From Actinomycetota bacterium (GTDB taxonomy: Bacteria; Actinomycetota; Aquicultoria; Subteraquimicrobiales; UBA9087), in NCBI GenBank assembly GCA_030019215.1, contig JASEEZ010000014.1, forward strand, positions 1-50,972: a stretch of 50,972 nucleotides of DNA. Direction: 5' to 3'. Positions within the stretch are counted from its first letter, which is position 1. Every line of letters starts with the position of its first letter. The notes under the pieces were generated by a model. It made no database searches. It was given only the letters and a program-made list of their open reading frames with translations, and had not been told where the DNA came from. This document shows, in pieces, positions 8,314-16,321 of the stretch. The translations under genes were made by a program, and so were the position numbers.

Positions 8314-10521
8314 TTAAGCAATCACTTGCTCCTCCATAATGATATACAACAAGCTCGCTATGGCAAAGATTATAGTGGTGGCCGCCGCGGCCGCCCCAGT
8401 ATCATTGAAGACAAAGGCCGCAATAGCCGCGGTGGCAATGCCCATAAAGCCCTTTGTGAGATGTGGGTAGTTTGAACTCACCCTCTTCACCGCCCCTATG
8501 GGCCTCAGGAGCAATATTGGGAAGATCACCATTGTGGAGAGAAGGGCCCGCGCCCAGACTGTATACCGCACTCCCTTAACATTCATGGCAAATTTTCGCT
8601 GGATGATCTGTAGGGCTTCCCTATAGCCGCCCCTCTGAACCAGGACAATGGCTCTTGCTAGATGAGATCCACCGGAGGCCCTGAGGAGGTCGAAGAAGAT
8701 CAAGGCCGCCAGAGCAAGAAAAACACCGAGGGCCACGGCGAGAGCCTGTTTAGCCGAAAACCTCCTCTTCGAGAGCAAGAGATAAGTAACTGAATACCCC
8801 ACCACCGCAACAATGGTCCCTCCCACATTCGCGCCAAGGGCTGGGTGGCCGACTACAAAGACCATGACCAGAAAGGCGAATCCAATCGGCCACCGCTTCA
8901 GCCCATAAATATCCATAAGGGCGGTGAGGCTAGCAATACTCGACCCGATCAAGATGCCCATATATTCATTGCCTATCCCATAATATCGGGCACCGATCAT
9001 AAAGCAATAGCCCAGGATTGATCGCTGCATGAGAGGGGAACCAGCCAGTATGTCTCCCACCAAGATGAGCATCGTGAGGAGGTAGACGAAGGTGATGGGA
9101 GCGATAGCGACCCTACTGAGCTTCCAGACAATGCCGGCGATCGAGGCGCTAACGAGAACGGTGAAGAGCACGGGAAAGACGATGGAAGAATGGGAGAAAA
9201 AGGACAACAGTAGAAAGGTGACGGGAACGCAGAGCAGCCAGAGGAGAAGATATTGAAAAACTCTCAGATGTTTTCTGCGGGCCCTGGTGAGCAGAGTCAG
9301 GGTGCTGGCTAGCAGCGTGATGGCAATGAGGGTCACATAGGTGGTGAGCACGGGCACCCTAATTTGAGCTTTATTGATGGCCTGCCCGTTCAGGGAAGCG
9401 AGATAGGAGAGAGGATCCTCCCGAGGCTCGGAACTTAAAGGCCGACCGAGCATGGTATGGGGAATCTCCGCGCCCAAGTAGGTAAGGATGGTTGGAGCGA
9501 TGTCAAGATTAGTAACGATCCCATGGTGCCTGGTGGTCTGGGAAGTGAGCACCCCGGAGCGAACGTTCCCGCCCAGCAGAAAAAGGGGAGTTAGGTTGTT
9601 CTTCTCCTTGATCATCTCGGGAGAAGGTGTGGGGACAGCGATGATGACCAGAGTTTTTTCTAGATTCAGACGAGCAACGAACTTTTCAATGAAGTCGTCC
9701 GCCCGCCTTACGGCGGCGGTCCTTTCCTGAGCCACTCGCCGATCCATAAAGAGGGGGCGAGCGGCATTCACTCTGGCGGTATCCCCCGTCTCTATGACCA
9801 AAAAATCGACTTTCTCCAGAAGAGCGAGTGATGCAGAGAGGAGTGCTTGATAATCGGTGCGCCACCCACCTGGGCTAGTTGAGCTGGCCTTAAGAAAGAA
9901 CTGGCTCACATCGCCATAGGGAACCCTCCCAAAAGAGTCCATGGCGATCAGGGAGGCCTCCCTATGAAAAACTTCCCTCAGGTCGGCGTTCCCCACCACC
10001 CCCGCTTTGAGCCCGCTCCTCCTAAAGGCATCCCCCAAGGCTCCCGGGTAAACGTCGTGCATGCATCTAGTACAGCGGCGGGAGATGTTGGCTGTCGCCA
10101 GATTGACCACACCCCGGGGAGGAGCAGCGATGCCCGTTTGCCTCAAGTATGCCTCGCCTGCGGGTTCATTCTCATAAATCTCCCAGGTGTTGAAGGCCAG
10201 GCCACCGGAGCTCCCGCTATCAGCTCTGGCCCCCGCCCCGATGGAGAGATAACAGTTTGGAGAGGAGGTCGCACCGGCGGATCTCGCATTCATCAAGCCC
10301 ACCGCGCCTCTTCTGCTCAGGCGACGCAGACCTGGGGTCCCATTTTCGGTCAAATCCTTGAGGCTCACCCCGTCGACGACGATGAGGACGGCCTTCCTCC
10401 GACCCTCGGCTCGAGCAAGAGAGCAAGGAAAAACCAAAAAAGAGAGACCCAGAGCCGCTACTATAACCGTTATAAGAAGAGAAACCCAGAGGGCCTTCGT
10501 TTTGTGCAAATCATCCCCCAT
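8314..10521 (-). CDS. Alkaline-phosphatase-superfamily domain fused to polytopic membrane domain
   Basis: A 735-aa protein with two parts. After an N-terminal signal-anchor (residues ~10-38), residues ~40-360 form an alkaline-phosphatase/sulfatase-like domain: VLIVVDGVS (metal Asp), SAGATSSPNCYLS (Ser/Thr nucleophile region), IETGDTARVN, and HHGIVTNLDIAPTIL near the domain end. Residues ~385-735 contain about ten hydrophobic helices and no recognised transporter motif. The hydrolase domain should face outside, as in LtaS-type lipid-head-group transferases (inference). Substrate unknown. It starts 27 bp after parB and is probably in the parAB transcript, an unusual neighbour for an envelope enzyme. 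Confidence 0.7.
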   Translation of the reverse strand: MGDDLHKTKALWVSLLITVIVAALGLSFLVFPCSLARAEGRRKAVLIVVDGVSLKDLTENGTPGLRRLSRRGAVGLMNARSAGATSSPNCYLSIGAGARADSGSSGGLAFNTWEIYENEPAGEAYLRQTGIAAPPRGVVNLATANISRRCTRCMHDVYPGALGDAFRRSGLKAGVVGNADLREVFHREASLIAMDSFGRVPYGDVSQFFLKASSTSPGGWRTDYQALLSASLALLEKVDFLVIETGDTARVNAARPLFMDRRVAQERTAAVRRADDFIEKFVARLNLEKTLVIIAVPTPSPEMIKEKNNLTPLFLLGGNVRSGVLTSQTTRHHGIVTNLDIAPTILTYLGAEIPHTMLGRPLSSEPREDPLSYLASLNGQAINKAQIRVPVLTTYVTLIAITLLASTLTLLTRARRKHLRVFQYLLLWLLCVPVTFLLLSFFSHSSIVFPVLFTVLVSASIAGIVWKLSRVAIAPITFVYLLTMLILVGDILAGSPLMQRSILGYCFMIGARYYGIGNEYMGILIGSSIASLTALMDIYGLKRWPIGFAFLVMVFVVGHPALGANVGGTIVAVVGYSVTYLLLSKRRFSAKQALAVALGVFLALAALIFFDLLRASGGSHLARAIVLVQRGGYREALQIIQRKFAMNVKGVRYTVWARALLSTMVIFPILLLRPIGAVKRVSSNYPHLTKGFMGIATAAIAAFVFNDTGAAAAATTIIFAIASLLYIIMEEQVIA

Positions 10522-10548
10522 GATAAACGTCGTTTTCAGCGAGTTGGG

Positions 10549-11403
10549 CTATTTCTCGAGATGAGCCCCCTCTACCAAAAGCTCATAGATTCTTTCCAGG
10601 TCATCGAGGGATTTGAAGTCTATCTCGATCTTGCCCTTCTTCGACGTCATGCTCACCCTTACCTTGGCAGAAAGTCTCTCCCCCAGCTTTTTGGCAATGG
10701 CCTTGAAGGCCTTGGGTTGGAGCGGCCGGTGGGTTCGCGGGCCCGGCAATGACATCAAGCGAACGATGTTCTCGGTCTGCCTGACAGACAGCCCCTCAGT
10801 GATAATGCGCTGAGCGAGCTTTTTCTGTCTCTCTTCGTCATCCAAGGAGAGGAGCGCCCTGGCATGACCAGAGGAAAGATCCCCGTCTTCGATGAGTTGC
10901 TTCACATCCTCGGGGAGCTGAAGAAGTCTGATAGTGTTGGCAATCACCGCGCGGCTTTTCCCCACCCGGCTGGCCAGTCCCGCCTGGGTCATATCAAACT
11001 GCTCGATCAACTTCCGGAAGGCAGCGGCTTCCTCCAGAGCATTCAAGTTCTCCCGCTGGATGTTCTCGATCAGGGCCATCTCCAACGACTCCGTGTCGGT
11101 GGTTCCCCTAATCACAGCGGGAATGGCTTTTAGGCCAGCTTCCTTGGCTGCCCGCCAGCGCCTCTCCCCGACGACCAGCTCAAACCCAGTTCCCTTCGGC
11201 CTGACCACGACGGGTTGAATTAGCCCAAACTCTTTCACCGAGACCACCAAGTCTTCAAAGGCCTGTTGCCCAAAGTGCTTTCGTGGTTGATCTGGGCTGG
11301 GATGAATATCATCGACCAAAATCTCCTCCACCTGCGGCGCTTCGCTTGGGCCCGGGGAGGGAATGAGGGCGCCCAGGCCTTTGCCCAATCCTCTTTTAGC
11401 CAT
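10549..11403 (-). CDS. parB: Chromosome-partitioning protein ParB
   Basis: 284 aa. The N-terminal RGLGKGLGALIP leader binds ParA in this family. A ParB/Srx-type CTPase domain follows, with DIHPSPDQPRKHF and the GERRWRA motif (residues 79-85). The central HTH has TQAGLASRVGKSRAVIANTI, and a C-terminal dimerisation segment ends the protein. ParB loads at parS, closes as a CTP-dependent clamp and spreads to organise the origin region. A perfect parS lies about 2 kb away at 13525. The start overlaps the end of parA by 8 bp, which suggests translational coupling. Confidence 0.97.
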   Translation of the reverse strand: MAKRGLGKGLGALIPSPGPSEAPQVEEILVDDIHPSPDQPRKHFGQQAFEDLVVSVKEFGLIQPVVVRPKGTGFELVVGERRWRAAKEAGLKAIPAVIRGTTDTESLEMALIENIQRENLNALEEAAAFRKLIEQFDMTQAGLASRVGKSRAVIANTIRLLQLPEDVKQLIEDGDLSSGHARALLSLDDEERQKKLAQRIITEGLSVRQTENIVRLMSLPGPRTHRPLQPKAFKAIAKKLGERLSAKVRVSMTSKKGKIEIDFKSLDDLERIYELLVEGAHLEK

Positions 11404-12208
11404 GCTTCATCACTTCCTTCGCAAGATTTTGGTAGGCTTCAGCTCCCTTGGATTGGGCATCGTAGAGGATAATCGGCTGCCCAAAGCCGGGGGCCTCGCT
11501 GAGCCTGACGGTTCGAGGAATGATCGTCTTGTAAGTTTTTTCCTGGAAAAATTTAACAACTTCCTCTACCACTTGTTGTGAAAGCTTTGTGCGGGAATCG
11601 TGCATGGTCATAAGAACCCCAGCTATCTCCAGATTGGGATTGAGATGAGCTTTAACCAACCTCACGCTTTCCAAAAGCTTGCTCAGCCCCTCCAGGGCGT
11701 AGTACTCACACTGGATGGGGATGATCAATTTGTCGGCAGCGGTGAGGGCGTTGACGGTGAGCAGGCCCAGGGAGGGCGGGCAGTCGATGATGATATAATC
11801 ATAGTCTTTCTTGATGGGGTCTATGGCCCTCTTGAGCTTGGATTCCCGAGAAAAGGTCGAGACGAGCTCGATCTCTGCTCCGGCCAACCGGATGGTCGCA
11901 GGAATTACAAACAAATGTTCGATGTCGGCCTTTCCCACCAGTTCTTTGGCCGGCTTGTCTTCGATCAAGGCATTATAGATGCAGTGCTCGCGGTCGCTCT
12001 TATCCAGCCCCAACCCGCTGGTGGCGTTGCCCTGCGGGTCGAGATCGATGAGGAGAACCCTGCGACCGGCGACGGCCAGACAGGCGCTCAGATTCACAGC
12101 CGTGGTGCTTTTCCCCACACCGCCTTTTTGGTTGACGATGGCGATCGCTTTTGGCTTCCTCTTAGGAGATGGTCCTCGGGAGCAGCTGGAATTTCTCGAC
12201 TTCCTCAT
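11396..12208 (-). CDS. parA: Chromosome-partitioning ATPase ParA/Soj
   Basis: 270 aa with a deviant Walker A motif KGGVGKST (residues 28-35), DLDPQGNAT, and the IDCPPSLGLLT Walker B region. It is a nucleoid-bound ATPase whose hydrolysis, stimulated by ParB-parS, moves the origin. I start at the ATG at 12208, preceded by GGAG at good spacing; an upstream in-frame extension to 12295 is basic, unlike the family and lacks a ribosome site. About 20 extra basic residues precede the domain even so. It overlaps parB by 8 bp. Confidence 0.96.
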   Translation of the reverse strand: MRKSRNSSCSRGPSPKRKPKAIAIVNQKGGVGKSTTAVNLSACLAVAGRRVLLIDLDPQGNATSGLGLDKSDREHCIYNALIEDKPAKELVGKADIEHLFVIPATIRLAGAEIELVSTFSRESKLKRAIDPIKKDYDYIIIDCPPSLGLLTVNALTAADKLIIPIQCEYYALEGLSKLLESVRLVKAHLNPNLEIAGVLMTMHDSRTKLSQQVVEEVVKFFQEKTYKTIIPRTVRLSEAPGFGQPIILYDAQSKGAEAYQNLAKEVMKHG

Positions 12209-12571
12209 CTTCACTCCAAAGCAGCATCGCTTACAATTAATGCCAGTTAACGTTCTCCTTTTGTTGCGGGTTAATATTCTCTTATTATAGCTCAAATTCC
12301 TCCGTGGTTAATAATAAATTGGGTTATCAGCGAGCCCTGGTTTACGCCCCGCTGTTGACGGGGCGAGGAACGTAGAGCGAAACCTGTAGAATGGGTCGAG
12401 ACCCAAGCTCCGCAAAGCTCGTTTCGCTCGCTACGAGGTAAACAGCCGCGCCTGCCTCGCTTCCCGGCTTGTCGGGATTTTCGGGGTGTCTTCGAGACAT
12501 TTGGGCCCGAACTATTCGCTGATCCATCATCGTTAATAAAATCCGTACCTAAATTCGTCATTAACAATTAG
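12209..12571. other. Non-coding spacer between parA and rsmG
   Basis: 363 bp without a convincing gene. It contains GC-rich dyads (GCCCCGCTGTTGACGGGGC at 12346-12364), AT-rich flanks with GTTAATAA-type motifs at both borders (about 12307 and 12533), and the parA ribosome site at its left edge. A 91-aa open frame covers it, but its composition and lack of start signals argue against coding. It probably separates the rpmH-rsmG transcript from parAB. Confidence 0.5.
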
Positions 12572-13297
12572 TTATCGTCCCAACGGTCTCTTTGTGGGTA
12601 TCCCGGGTCGGCGAGGATACTCGGGGGGAGTGGGACGAGTTTTCCTCGTCAGGACCAGGTAACGAGTGGCCTCCAAGAAGGGCACCTCTACTTCCTTTAC
12701 TTCCTCGATCTCCCCGCCCAACAGACTGGCAGCAGTTCTGGCCGCCGCCAGTTCCTTTTCCAAGCGCTTGCTCTTTTGGGCCACAAACCAGCCTTCGATT
12801 CTCAGCAGGGGTAAAGCGTATTCCATGAGAACAGCGAGGGGAGAAACCGCTCTGGCTAGAGCGACGTCAAAGGATTCCTTTGTGTCCTCCCTTCTGGCAA
12901 AATCCTCAACTCGGCTGCAAACCACCCGGACACGGCTCAGGCCAAGTTCCTCAACGATAAAGGAGAGAAACTCCGCTTTCTTCCGGGAGGAATCGAGGAG
13001 CGTGATTTCCATTCCGGGTTCGACGATCTTCAAGGGAATGCCCGGCAAGCCCGCACCCGTGCCGATATCCACCATTCTCTTGTGGCCCTCGAGTTTTCCG
13101 CTGGCGAGGCAGCTCAAGGAGTCTAAAAAGTGCTTGGTCACTATCTCTTTATCCTCGGTCAATCCCGTGAGGTTCGCCCGCCGATTCCACTCCTTGACTC
13201 CTCCCAGATAAATGCCAAAGGCCCTCATGTGCTCATCGTTCAAGTTGATTCCCAGGGCCGCCGCGCCCTCCCTCAGCACATTAGTTGCCTCAGTCAT
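12572..13297 (-). CDS. rsmG: 16S rRNA (guanine-N7)-methyltransferase RsmG
   Basis: 241 aa. It methylates G527 (E. coli numbering) of 16S rRNA using S-adenosylmethionine. The Rossmann motif is MVDIGTGAGLPGIPL with LLDSSRKKAEFL following. The N-terminal WNRRANLTGL and the ARAVSPLAVLMEYALPLL block are typical. A Pro/Arg-rich C-terminal tail of about 20 residues exceeds the family core. Its place between jag and parA, with no mnmG next to it, is the Actinomycetota pattern. Confidence 0.95.
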   Translation of the reverse strand: MTEATNVLREGAAALGINLNDEHMRAFGIYLGGVKEWNRRANLTGLTEDKEIVTKHFLDSLSCLASGKLEGHKRMVDIGTGAGLPGIPLKIVEPGMEITLLDSSRKKAEFLSFIVEELGLSRVRVVCSRVEDFARREDTKESFDVALARAVSPLAVLMEYALPLLRIEGWFVAQKSKRLEKELAAARTAASLLGGEIEEVKEVEVPFLEATRYLVLTRKTRPTPPEYPRRPGIPTKRPLGR

Positions 13298-13366
13298 TCA
13301 TCCCACCTCCTCGCCAGCCCAGGCAGACCACCAACAGCGAAGAGCCACGAGGTCCTTCGTCTTCCT

Positions 13367-13440
13367 CGGTGAAATTTTCGCCAAAAATGCTCGCTTCAAA
13401 ACTTTTTGGCAAAATCGCTCCCTTTCACCGAATCGCCTGA
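13367..13440. terminator. Long stem-loop between jag and rsmG
   Basis: CGGTGAAA (13367-13374) pairs with TTTCACCG (13433-13440), and nested inside GCCAAAAA (13380-13387) pairs with TTTTTGGC (13413-13420). Adjacent ATTTT/AAAAT pairs extend the inner stem. It may end or attenuate the minus-strand transcript coming from jag, or structure the DNA next to parS. No clean T tract follows, so a terminator role is tentative. Confidence 0.4.
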
Positions 13441-13524
13441 CGGCGCCGTGGGATGAACTTTCGGTGATCATTCCGCTTCCAAGGTTTCACTGCGCAGAAT
13501 CCAGATAAATTACTTGGGGTAGAG

Positions 13525-13540
13525 TGTTTCACGTGAAACA
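13525..13540. promoter_or_regulatory. parS centromere site
   Basis: The 16-bp sequence TGTTTCACGTGAAACA is a perfect match to the bacterial parS consensus, a full palindrome bound by ParB. It lies in the spacer between rsmG and jag, about 2.5-3 kb from the origin region, which is the usual origin-proximal place. I found no second full site in the window. Confidence 0.97.
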
Positions 13541-13586
13541 ATCCCGGAAAATCCAGCGCTTGGCTGGTTTTGCCCTGCCTTTGGCC

Positions 13587-14195
13587 TCAGCTTTCTTGCT
13601 TCGGGATTATGACTACCCGGCGATCGGGTCCTTCTCCCTCGCTCCTCGTTTCAACATCGGGCCAATTACTAAGGGCCATGTGAACAATCCTTCGCTCAAA
13701 AGGGCTCATCGGCTCCAAGGCCACCGGTGCGCCCTGAGCGATGGCCTCCCCCGCACTCCCTTTCGCCAACGCCTCGAGCTCCCGCTTCCTTCGCTGGCGA
13801 TATCCGGCAACATCTAAAATAACTCGCCTTCGCCCACCGGCAATCCTGCTGGCTACGATGTTGAGCAGATATTGTAACGCCTCCAGCGTTCGCCCGCGGC
13901 GCCCGATCAATATCCCCAAATTATTGCCTTCGACGTCCAGCTCTAAGGCTTCTTCCCCTCCCGACAGAGAAATAGTGGCCTCAATGCCCATTTCCCGAAA
14001 CACGTTCTCGAGGAAGCCTTTGATCTCACTGGCACTTCTATCTCGCGCGATCACCTTAACCCTCGCCTCCTCAGGTCCCGGGGGCTCGCTCAACACCTCG
14101 ATCTCCACCTCATCGCGGCTGACACCGAGCTCGTTAAGGGCGATCTCGATCGCCTCCTCCGTCGTTTTTCCTTTCGCCTCGACGATGCGCTCCAT
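13587..14195 (-). CDS. jag: Jag/KhpB RNA-binding protein
   Basis: 202 aa with the three-domain layout. The Jag_N domain has EAKGKTTEEAIEIAL at residues ~5-20. A type II KH domain has ILIGRRGRTLEALQYLLN with the GRRG loop near residue 118. The C-terminal R3H domain has APVALEPMSPFERRIVHMAL, containing the R-x3-H core. KhpB binds RNA and in Gram-positives affects elongation and division. It begins 4 bp after yidC ends, within the rpmH-rnpA-yidD-yidC-jag operon. Confidence 0.93.
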   Translation of the reverse strand: MERIVEAKGKTTEEAIEIALNELGVSRDEVEIEVLSEPPGPEEARVKVIARDRSASEIKGFLENVFREMGIEATISLSGGEEALELDVEGNNLGILIGRRGRTLEALQYLLNIVASRIAGGRRRVILDVAGYRQRRKRELEALAKGSAGEAIAQGAPVALEPMSPFERRIVHMALSNWPDVETRSEGEGPDRRVVIIPKQES

Positions 14196-14199
14196 CTCT

Positions 14200-14919
14200 C
14201 TATCCCCCAGTCGGTCTAGATGCCCTCAGGGTAAAGTGTTGCTGGGCCGCGGTCAGGAGGTTAATGGTGACCCAGTAAATCAGGACACCAGCGGGCAAAT
14301 TCATGGCAATGAACACCATGAAGACAGTCATGGGAAGCATCATCTTCTGCTGCTGAGAATCTGTGCCCATCATTTTCGTTGACAAGTAGGTGCTTATCGC
14401 CATGAGCCCAACGAGAATCAAATCGGGCTCAGTAAGATTCGCGGCAACAAGCGGGCGGACCCCAAAGATGGGAAGCTGGACTTTGAGCTCTCCGAGTCGC
14501 CCAATCCAAAGAAAAGTGCTTTCGGCAAGCTGCTCATAAAGCTTGACCGCCTTCCCTCCCAGAACCACCATCTTGTCTTTGTCTATCAGCATCCTAAAAA
14601 GGGCAAAAAAGATTGGTAGCTGTAGGAGAAGGGGAAGGCATCCCCCCAGGGGATTAACCTTGTTCTCTCGGTAAAATTTCATCATTTCTTCCTGAAGTTT
14701 CTCCTTATTGTGTTTGTGCTTCTCCTGTAGCTTCTTCAGTTTGGGTTGAAGCTTTTGCATCTCGAGGGCGGCCTTTGTCTGCTTGGCGGTGAGAGGAAAC
14801 AAGATGATTTTTACCGCCACGGTGAGAAGAATTATCGCCCACCCCCAACTGTGAGTATAGCCATAGAAAAATCCAAGGATGACAACCAAGATGTCTTCAA
14901 GAGGTTTCAATATCTGCAA
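14200..14919 (-). CDS. yidC: Membrane protein insertase YidC/Oxa1
   Basis: 239 aa, the short form without the large periplasmic domain of Gram-negative YidC. The conserved core is visible: TM1 with VAVKIILFPLTAKQTKA, a charged cytosolic hairpin (LQPKLKKLQEKHKHNKEKLQ), NPLGGCLPLLLQLPIFFALFR, and later TM segments ending in PAGVLIYWVTINLLTAAQQ. It inserts small membrane proteins alone or with SecYEG. No lipoprotein cysteine is seen at the N terminus. It lies 25 bp after yidD in the conserved origin cluster. Confidence 0.96.
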   Translation of the reverse strand: MQILKPLEDILVVILGFFYGYTHSWGWAIILLTVAVKIILFPLTAKQTKAALEMQKLQPKLKKLQEKHKHNKEKLQEEMMKFYRENKVNPLGGCLPLLLQLPIFFALFRMLIDKDKMVVLGGKAVKLYEQLAESTFLWIGRLGELKVQLPIFGVRPLVAANLTEPDLILVGLMAISTYLSTKMMGTDSQQQKMMLPMTVFMVFIAMNLPAGVLIYWVTINLLTAAQQHFTLRASRPTGG

Positions 14920-14944
14920 GCCTGACTCTCCTCCCGGGCGGACT

Positions 14945-15154
14945 CTATTTCAAGGGATCACAGCCGCCCCCAGAAAAAGGGTGGCATCGCAAGATGCGCC
15001 TGATGGCCAGGTAGCCACCCCTAAAAATCCCATGTCTCTCCAATGCCTCCATTGCATATCGCGAGCAGCTCGGATAAAAGCGGCACCTGGGGGGCAAGAG
15101 CGGAGAGAGATATCGCCTATACCCCTTGATTAACCAAAGGATGGTGTCCCTCAT
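14945..15154 (-). CDS. yidD: Membrane protein insertion efficiency factor YidD
   Basis: 69 aa. The family block [20 protein letters not shown] with its Cys-rich core, followed by [15 protein letters not shown] and [16 protein letters not shown], is complete. It assists YidC-dependent insertion. The start codon overlaps the rnpA stop (ATGA), so the two are translationally coupled. Confidence 0.95.
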   Translation of the reverse strand: MRDTILWLIKGYRRYLSPLLPPRCRFYPSCSRYAMEALERHGIFRGGYLAIRRILRCHPFSGGGCDPLK

Positions 15155-15501
15155 CGCTCCTCCTTGATCAAAGCAGCCTTTGTGGAAATGCTCAAAAGCG
15201 CTTCCTCCGCTTCTCTGCGCGGTTTCCCCTTCAGGGGTTTCCTCGCAATGAACACGAGATCGTAGCCCTTTTTAAGGCTTCCCTCGTTCTTCCTATACGC
15301 CTCCCTGAGCAAGCGCTTTGTCCTGTTTCGGTCGACGGCCGAGCCCAGGTTGGCACTCACAGAAAACCCCACGCGGTTTCTGTTTTCAGAATTTTCTTTC
15401 CTGAGATATCGCAACACAAGGTATCTGTTGGAGGTGGTCAGTCCTCGCTGGAAAACCTCATGAAAGTCGTGGGGGGAGGTGAGACGAGAGTCCTTTTGCA
15501 T
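15151..15501 (-). CDS. rnpA: Ribonuclease P protein component
   Basis: 116 aa, basic. It binds RNase P RNA and helps hold the pre-tRNA 5' leader. The signature [14 protein letters not shown] is present, preceded by the [17 protein letters not shown] strand-helix region. ATG at 15501 has GGAGG four bases upstream. It follows rpmH by 17 bp and overlaps yidD by 4 bp. Confidence 0.95.
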   Translation of the reverse strand: MQKDSRLTSPHDFHEVFQRGLTTSNRYLVLRYLRKENSENRNRVGFSVSANLGSAVDRNRTKRLLREAYRKNEGSLKKGYDLVFIARKPLKGKPRREAEEALLSISTKAALIKEER

Positions 15502-15518
15502 AAAACCTCCAGGGGGAG

Positions 15519-15653
15519 TCAGCCCGAGAGTCTCTTCCTTTGCTTTCTCCGCCGATTAGCCAGTATTTTCCTCCCAGCCTTCGTGCTCATTCTGACCCGA
15601 AACCCATGGGTTCTCTTCCGTCTTATCGTGCTGGGCTGGTATGTTCTCTTCAC
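15519..15653 (-). CDS. rpmH: 50S ribosomal protein L34
   Basis: A 44-aa basic protein beginning (M)[17 protein letters not shown], continuing [19 protein letters not shown] and ending RKRLSG, which is diagnostic for L34. The start is GTG at 15653, preceded by GGAGG at good spacing. It is the first gene of the minus-strand operon rpmH-rnpA-yidD-yidC-jag and sits just downstream of a near-consensus promoter. Confidence 0.97.
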   Translation of the reverse strand: MKRTYQPSTIRRKRTHGFRVRMSTKAGRKILANRRRKQRKRLSG

Positions 15654-15681
15654 GCTCTTCTCCCTCCCGAAAACAGGCTTA

Positions 15682-15711
15682 ATTATAGCTTGGGGCTCAA
15701 AGGGGTGTCAA
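15682..15711 (-). promoter_or_regulatory. Consensus sigma-70 promoter for rpmH operon
   Basis: On the minus strand TTGACA (15711-15706), an 18-bp spacer, then TATAAT (15687-15682), both perfect hexamers. Transcription would start about 20-30 bp before the rpmH start codon. As the strongest promoter seen in the window, it fits a ribosomal-protein operon. Confidence 0.88.
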
Positions 15712-15799
15712 GGAAAACGCAGCCGCGGAGGCTTTTTGGAAATCGCATCGCGGTGTCCGTCTTCCCAAAAATTAATCCCAAAAGTTGCCCATTTTTATA

Positions 15800-15828
15800 T
15801 TGCTGGGGGGAGGCCCCTCTGCTATAAT
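15800..15828 (+). promoter_or_regulatory. Plus-strand promoter in the origin spacer
   Basis: TTGCTG (15800-15805), 17-bp spacer, TATAAT (15823-15828). It points towards dnaA, but the next gene starts about 490 bp away and a T-tract hairpin intervenes at 15966-15990. It may serve a short non-coding transcript. Confidence 0.55.
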
Positions 15829-15834
15829 TTAGTT

Positions 15835-15990
15835 TGCTTCTGCTCCCCCGCGTCCGATCGGCGTGCATTTCTTTTTCCGGCAGCATTAGTACGCGAGTCG
15901 CTCCACGAGCCACAACACGAACTTTTGAACGGGCAGCCGGGGTCTTTCAAAACAAAGCATCCACCAAAAACCCTTGGTTTTTATTTTTTT
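15835..15990 (+). ncRNA. Candidate small non-coding RNA upstream of dnaA
   Basis: The segment lies between a good promoter (15800-15828) and a hairpin plus T tract (15966-15990), giving a predicted transcript of about 155 nt. A CCCCCG near its 5' end can pair with CGGGG near 15930, closing a compact domain. I see no start codon with a ribosome site and no plausible protein. It lacks the SRP apical motif, and I could not recognise 6S, tmRNA or RNase P RNA. Identity unknown. Confidence 0.25.
15966..15990 (+). terminator. Hairpin with T tract in origin spacer
   Basis: AAAAACC (15966-15972), loop CTT, GGTTTTT (15976-15982), then ATTTTTTTG. The stem is A/T-rich and therefore weak, but the T tract is on the plus strand, so it would end transcripts from the 15800-15828 promoter. 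Confidence 0.45.
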
Positions 15991-16119
15991 GTTCGCCTTC
16001 GACTACGCCCGGGCCTGGGTTTACCGAAGGCCTTGAAAACCCGTGAAAGCTTGTATTTCGGAAGGGATCACGTCGACGCCGTAGCGTTTGCGGGGGCAGC
16101 GGTTCTTTCCTCCCCCTTT

Positions 16120-16165
16120 TCCACAGGTGTGGAAAGTGTTGTGGATAAACTTCTATCGGCGCAGC
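16120..16165. other. DnaA-box segment of a probable replication origin
   Basis: A perfect DnaA box (TTATCCACA on minus) lies at 16148-16140. Next to it are degenerate ones: TTTCCACAG at about 16129 and TGTGGAAAG overlapping it. The 15654-16321 spacer separates the divergent rpmH and dnaA transcripts, a common oriC position. There is no AT-rich unwinding element here; the dnaA-dnaN spacer has one, so the origin may be split around dnaA. Confidence 0.55.
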
Positions 16166-16321
16166 GCAGCGGTGTTCACAGACGGGCGGTTTCGCCGGCA
16201 AGCAAGTGAGGGCGCATTTGCCTTCCTCGGAGAATTGGTCCGGTCGCCGAGGGGGTGCCTCTCTGTAAGCTGTTGATATCCTTGTGGAGGAAGGGGGGTT
16301 TCAGTTTTATCGGAAAAGACC

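Noticed and set aside
12292-12567. 91-codon frame between parA and rsmG
   Set aside because: Composition is non-protein-like, overlaps palindromes, and lacks a ribosome site.
15835-15990. SRP RNA or 6S RNA in the origin spacer
   Set aside because: The SRP apical GGAAGGAAGCAGCC-type motif is absent and no clear 6S open-promoter bulge is visible; left as an unidentified candidate.
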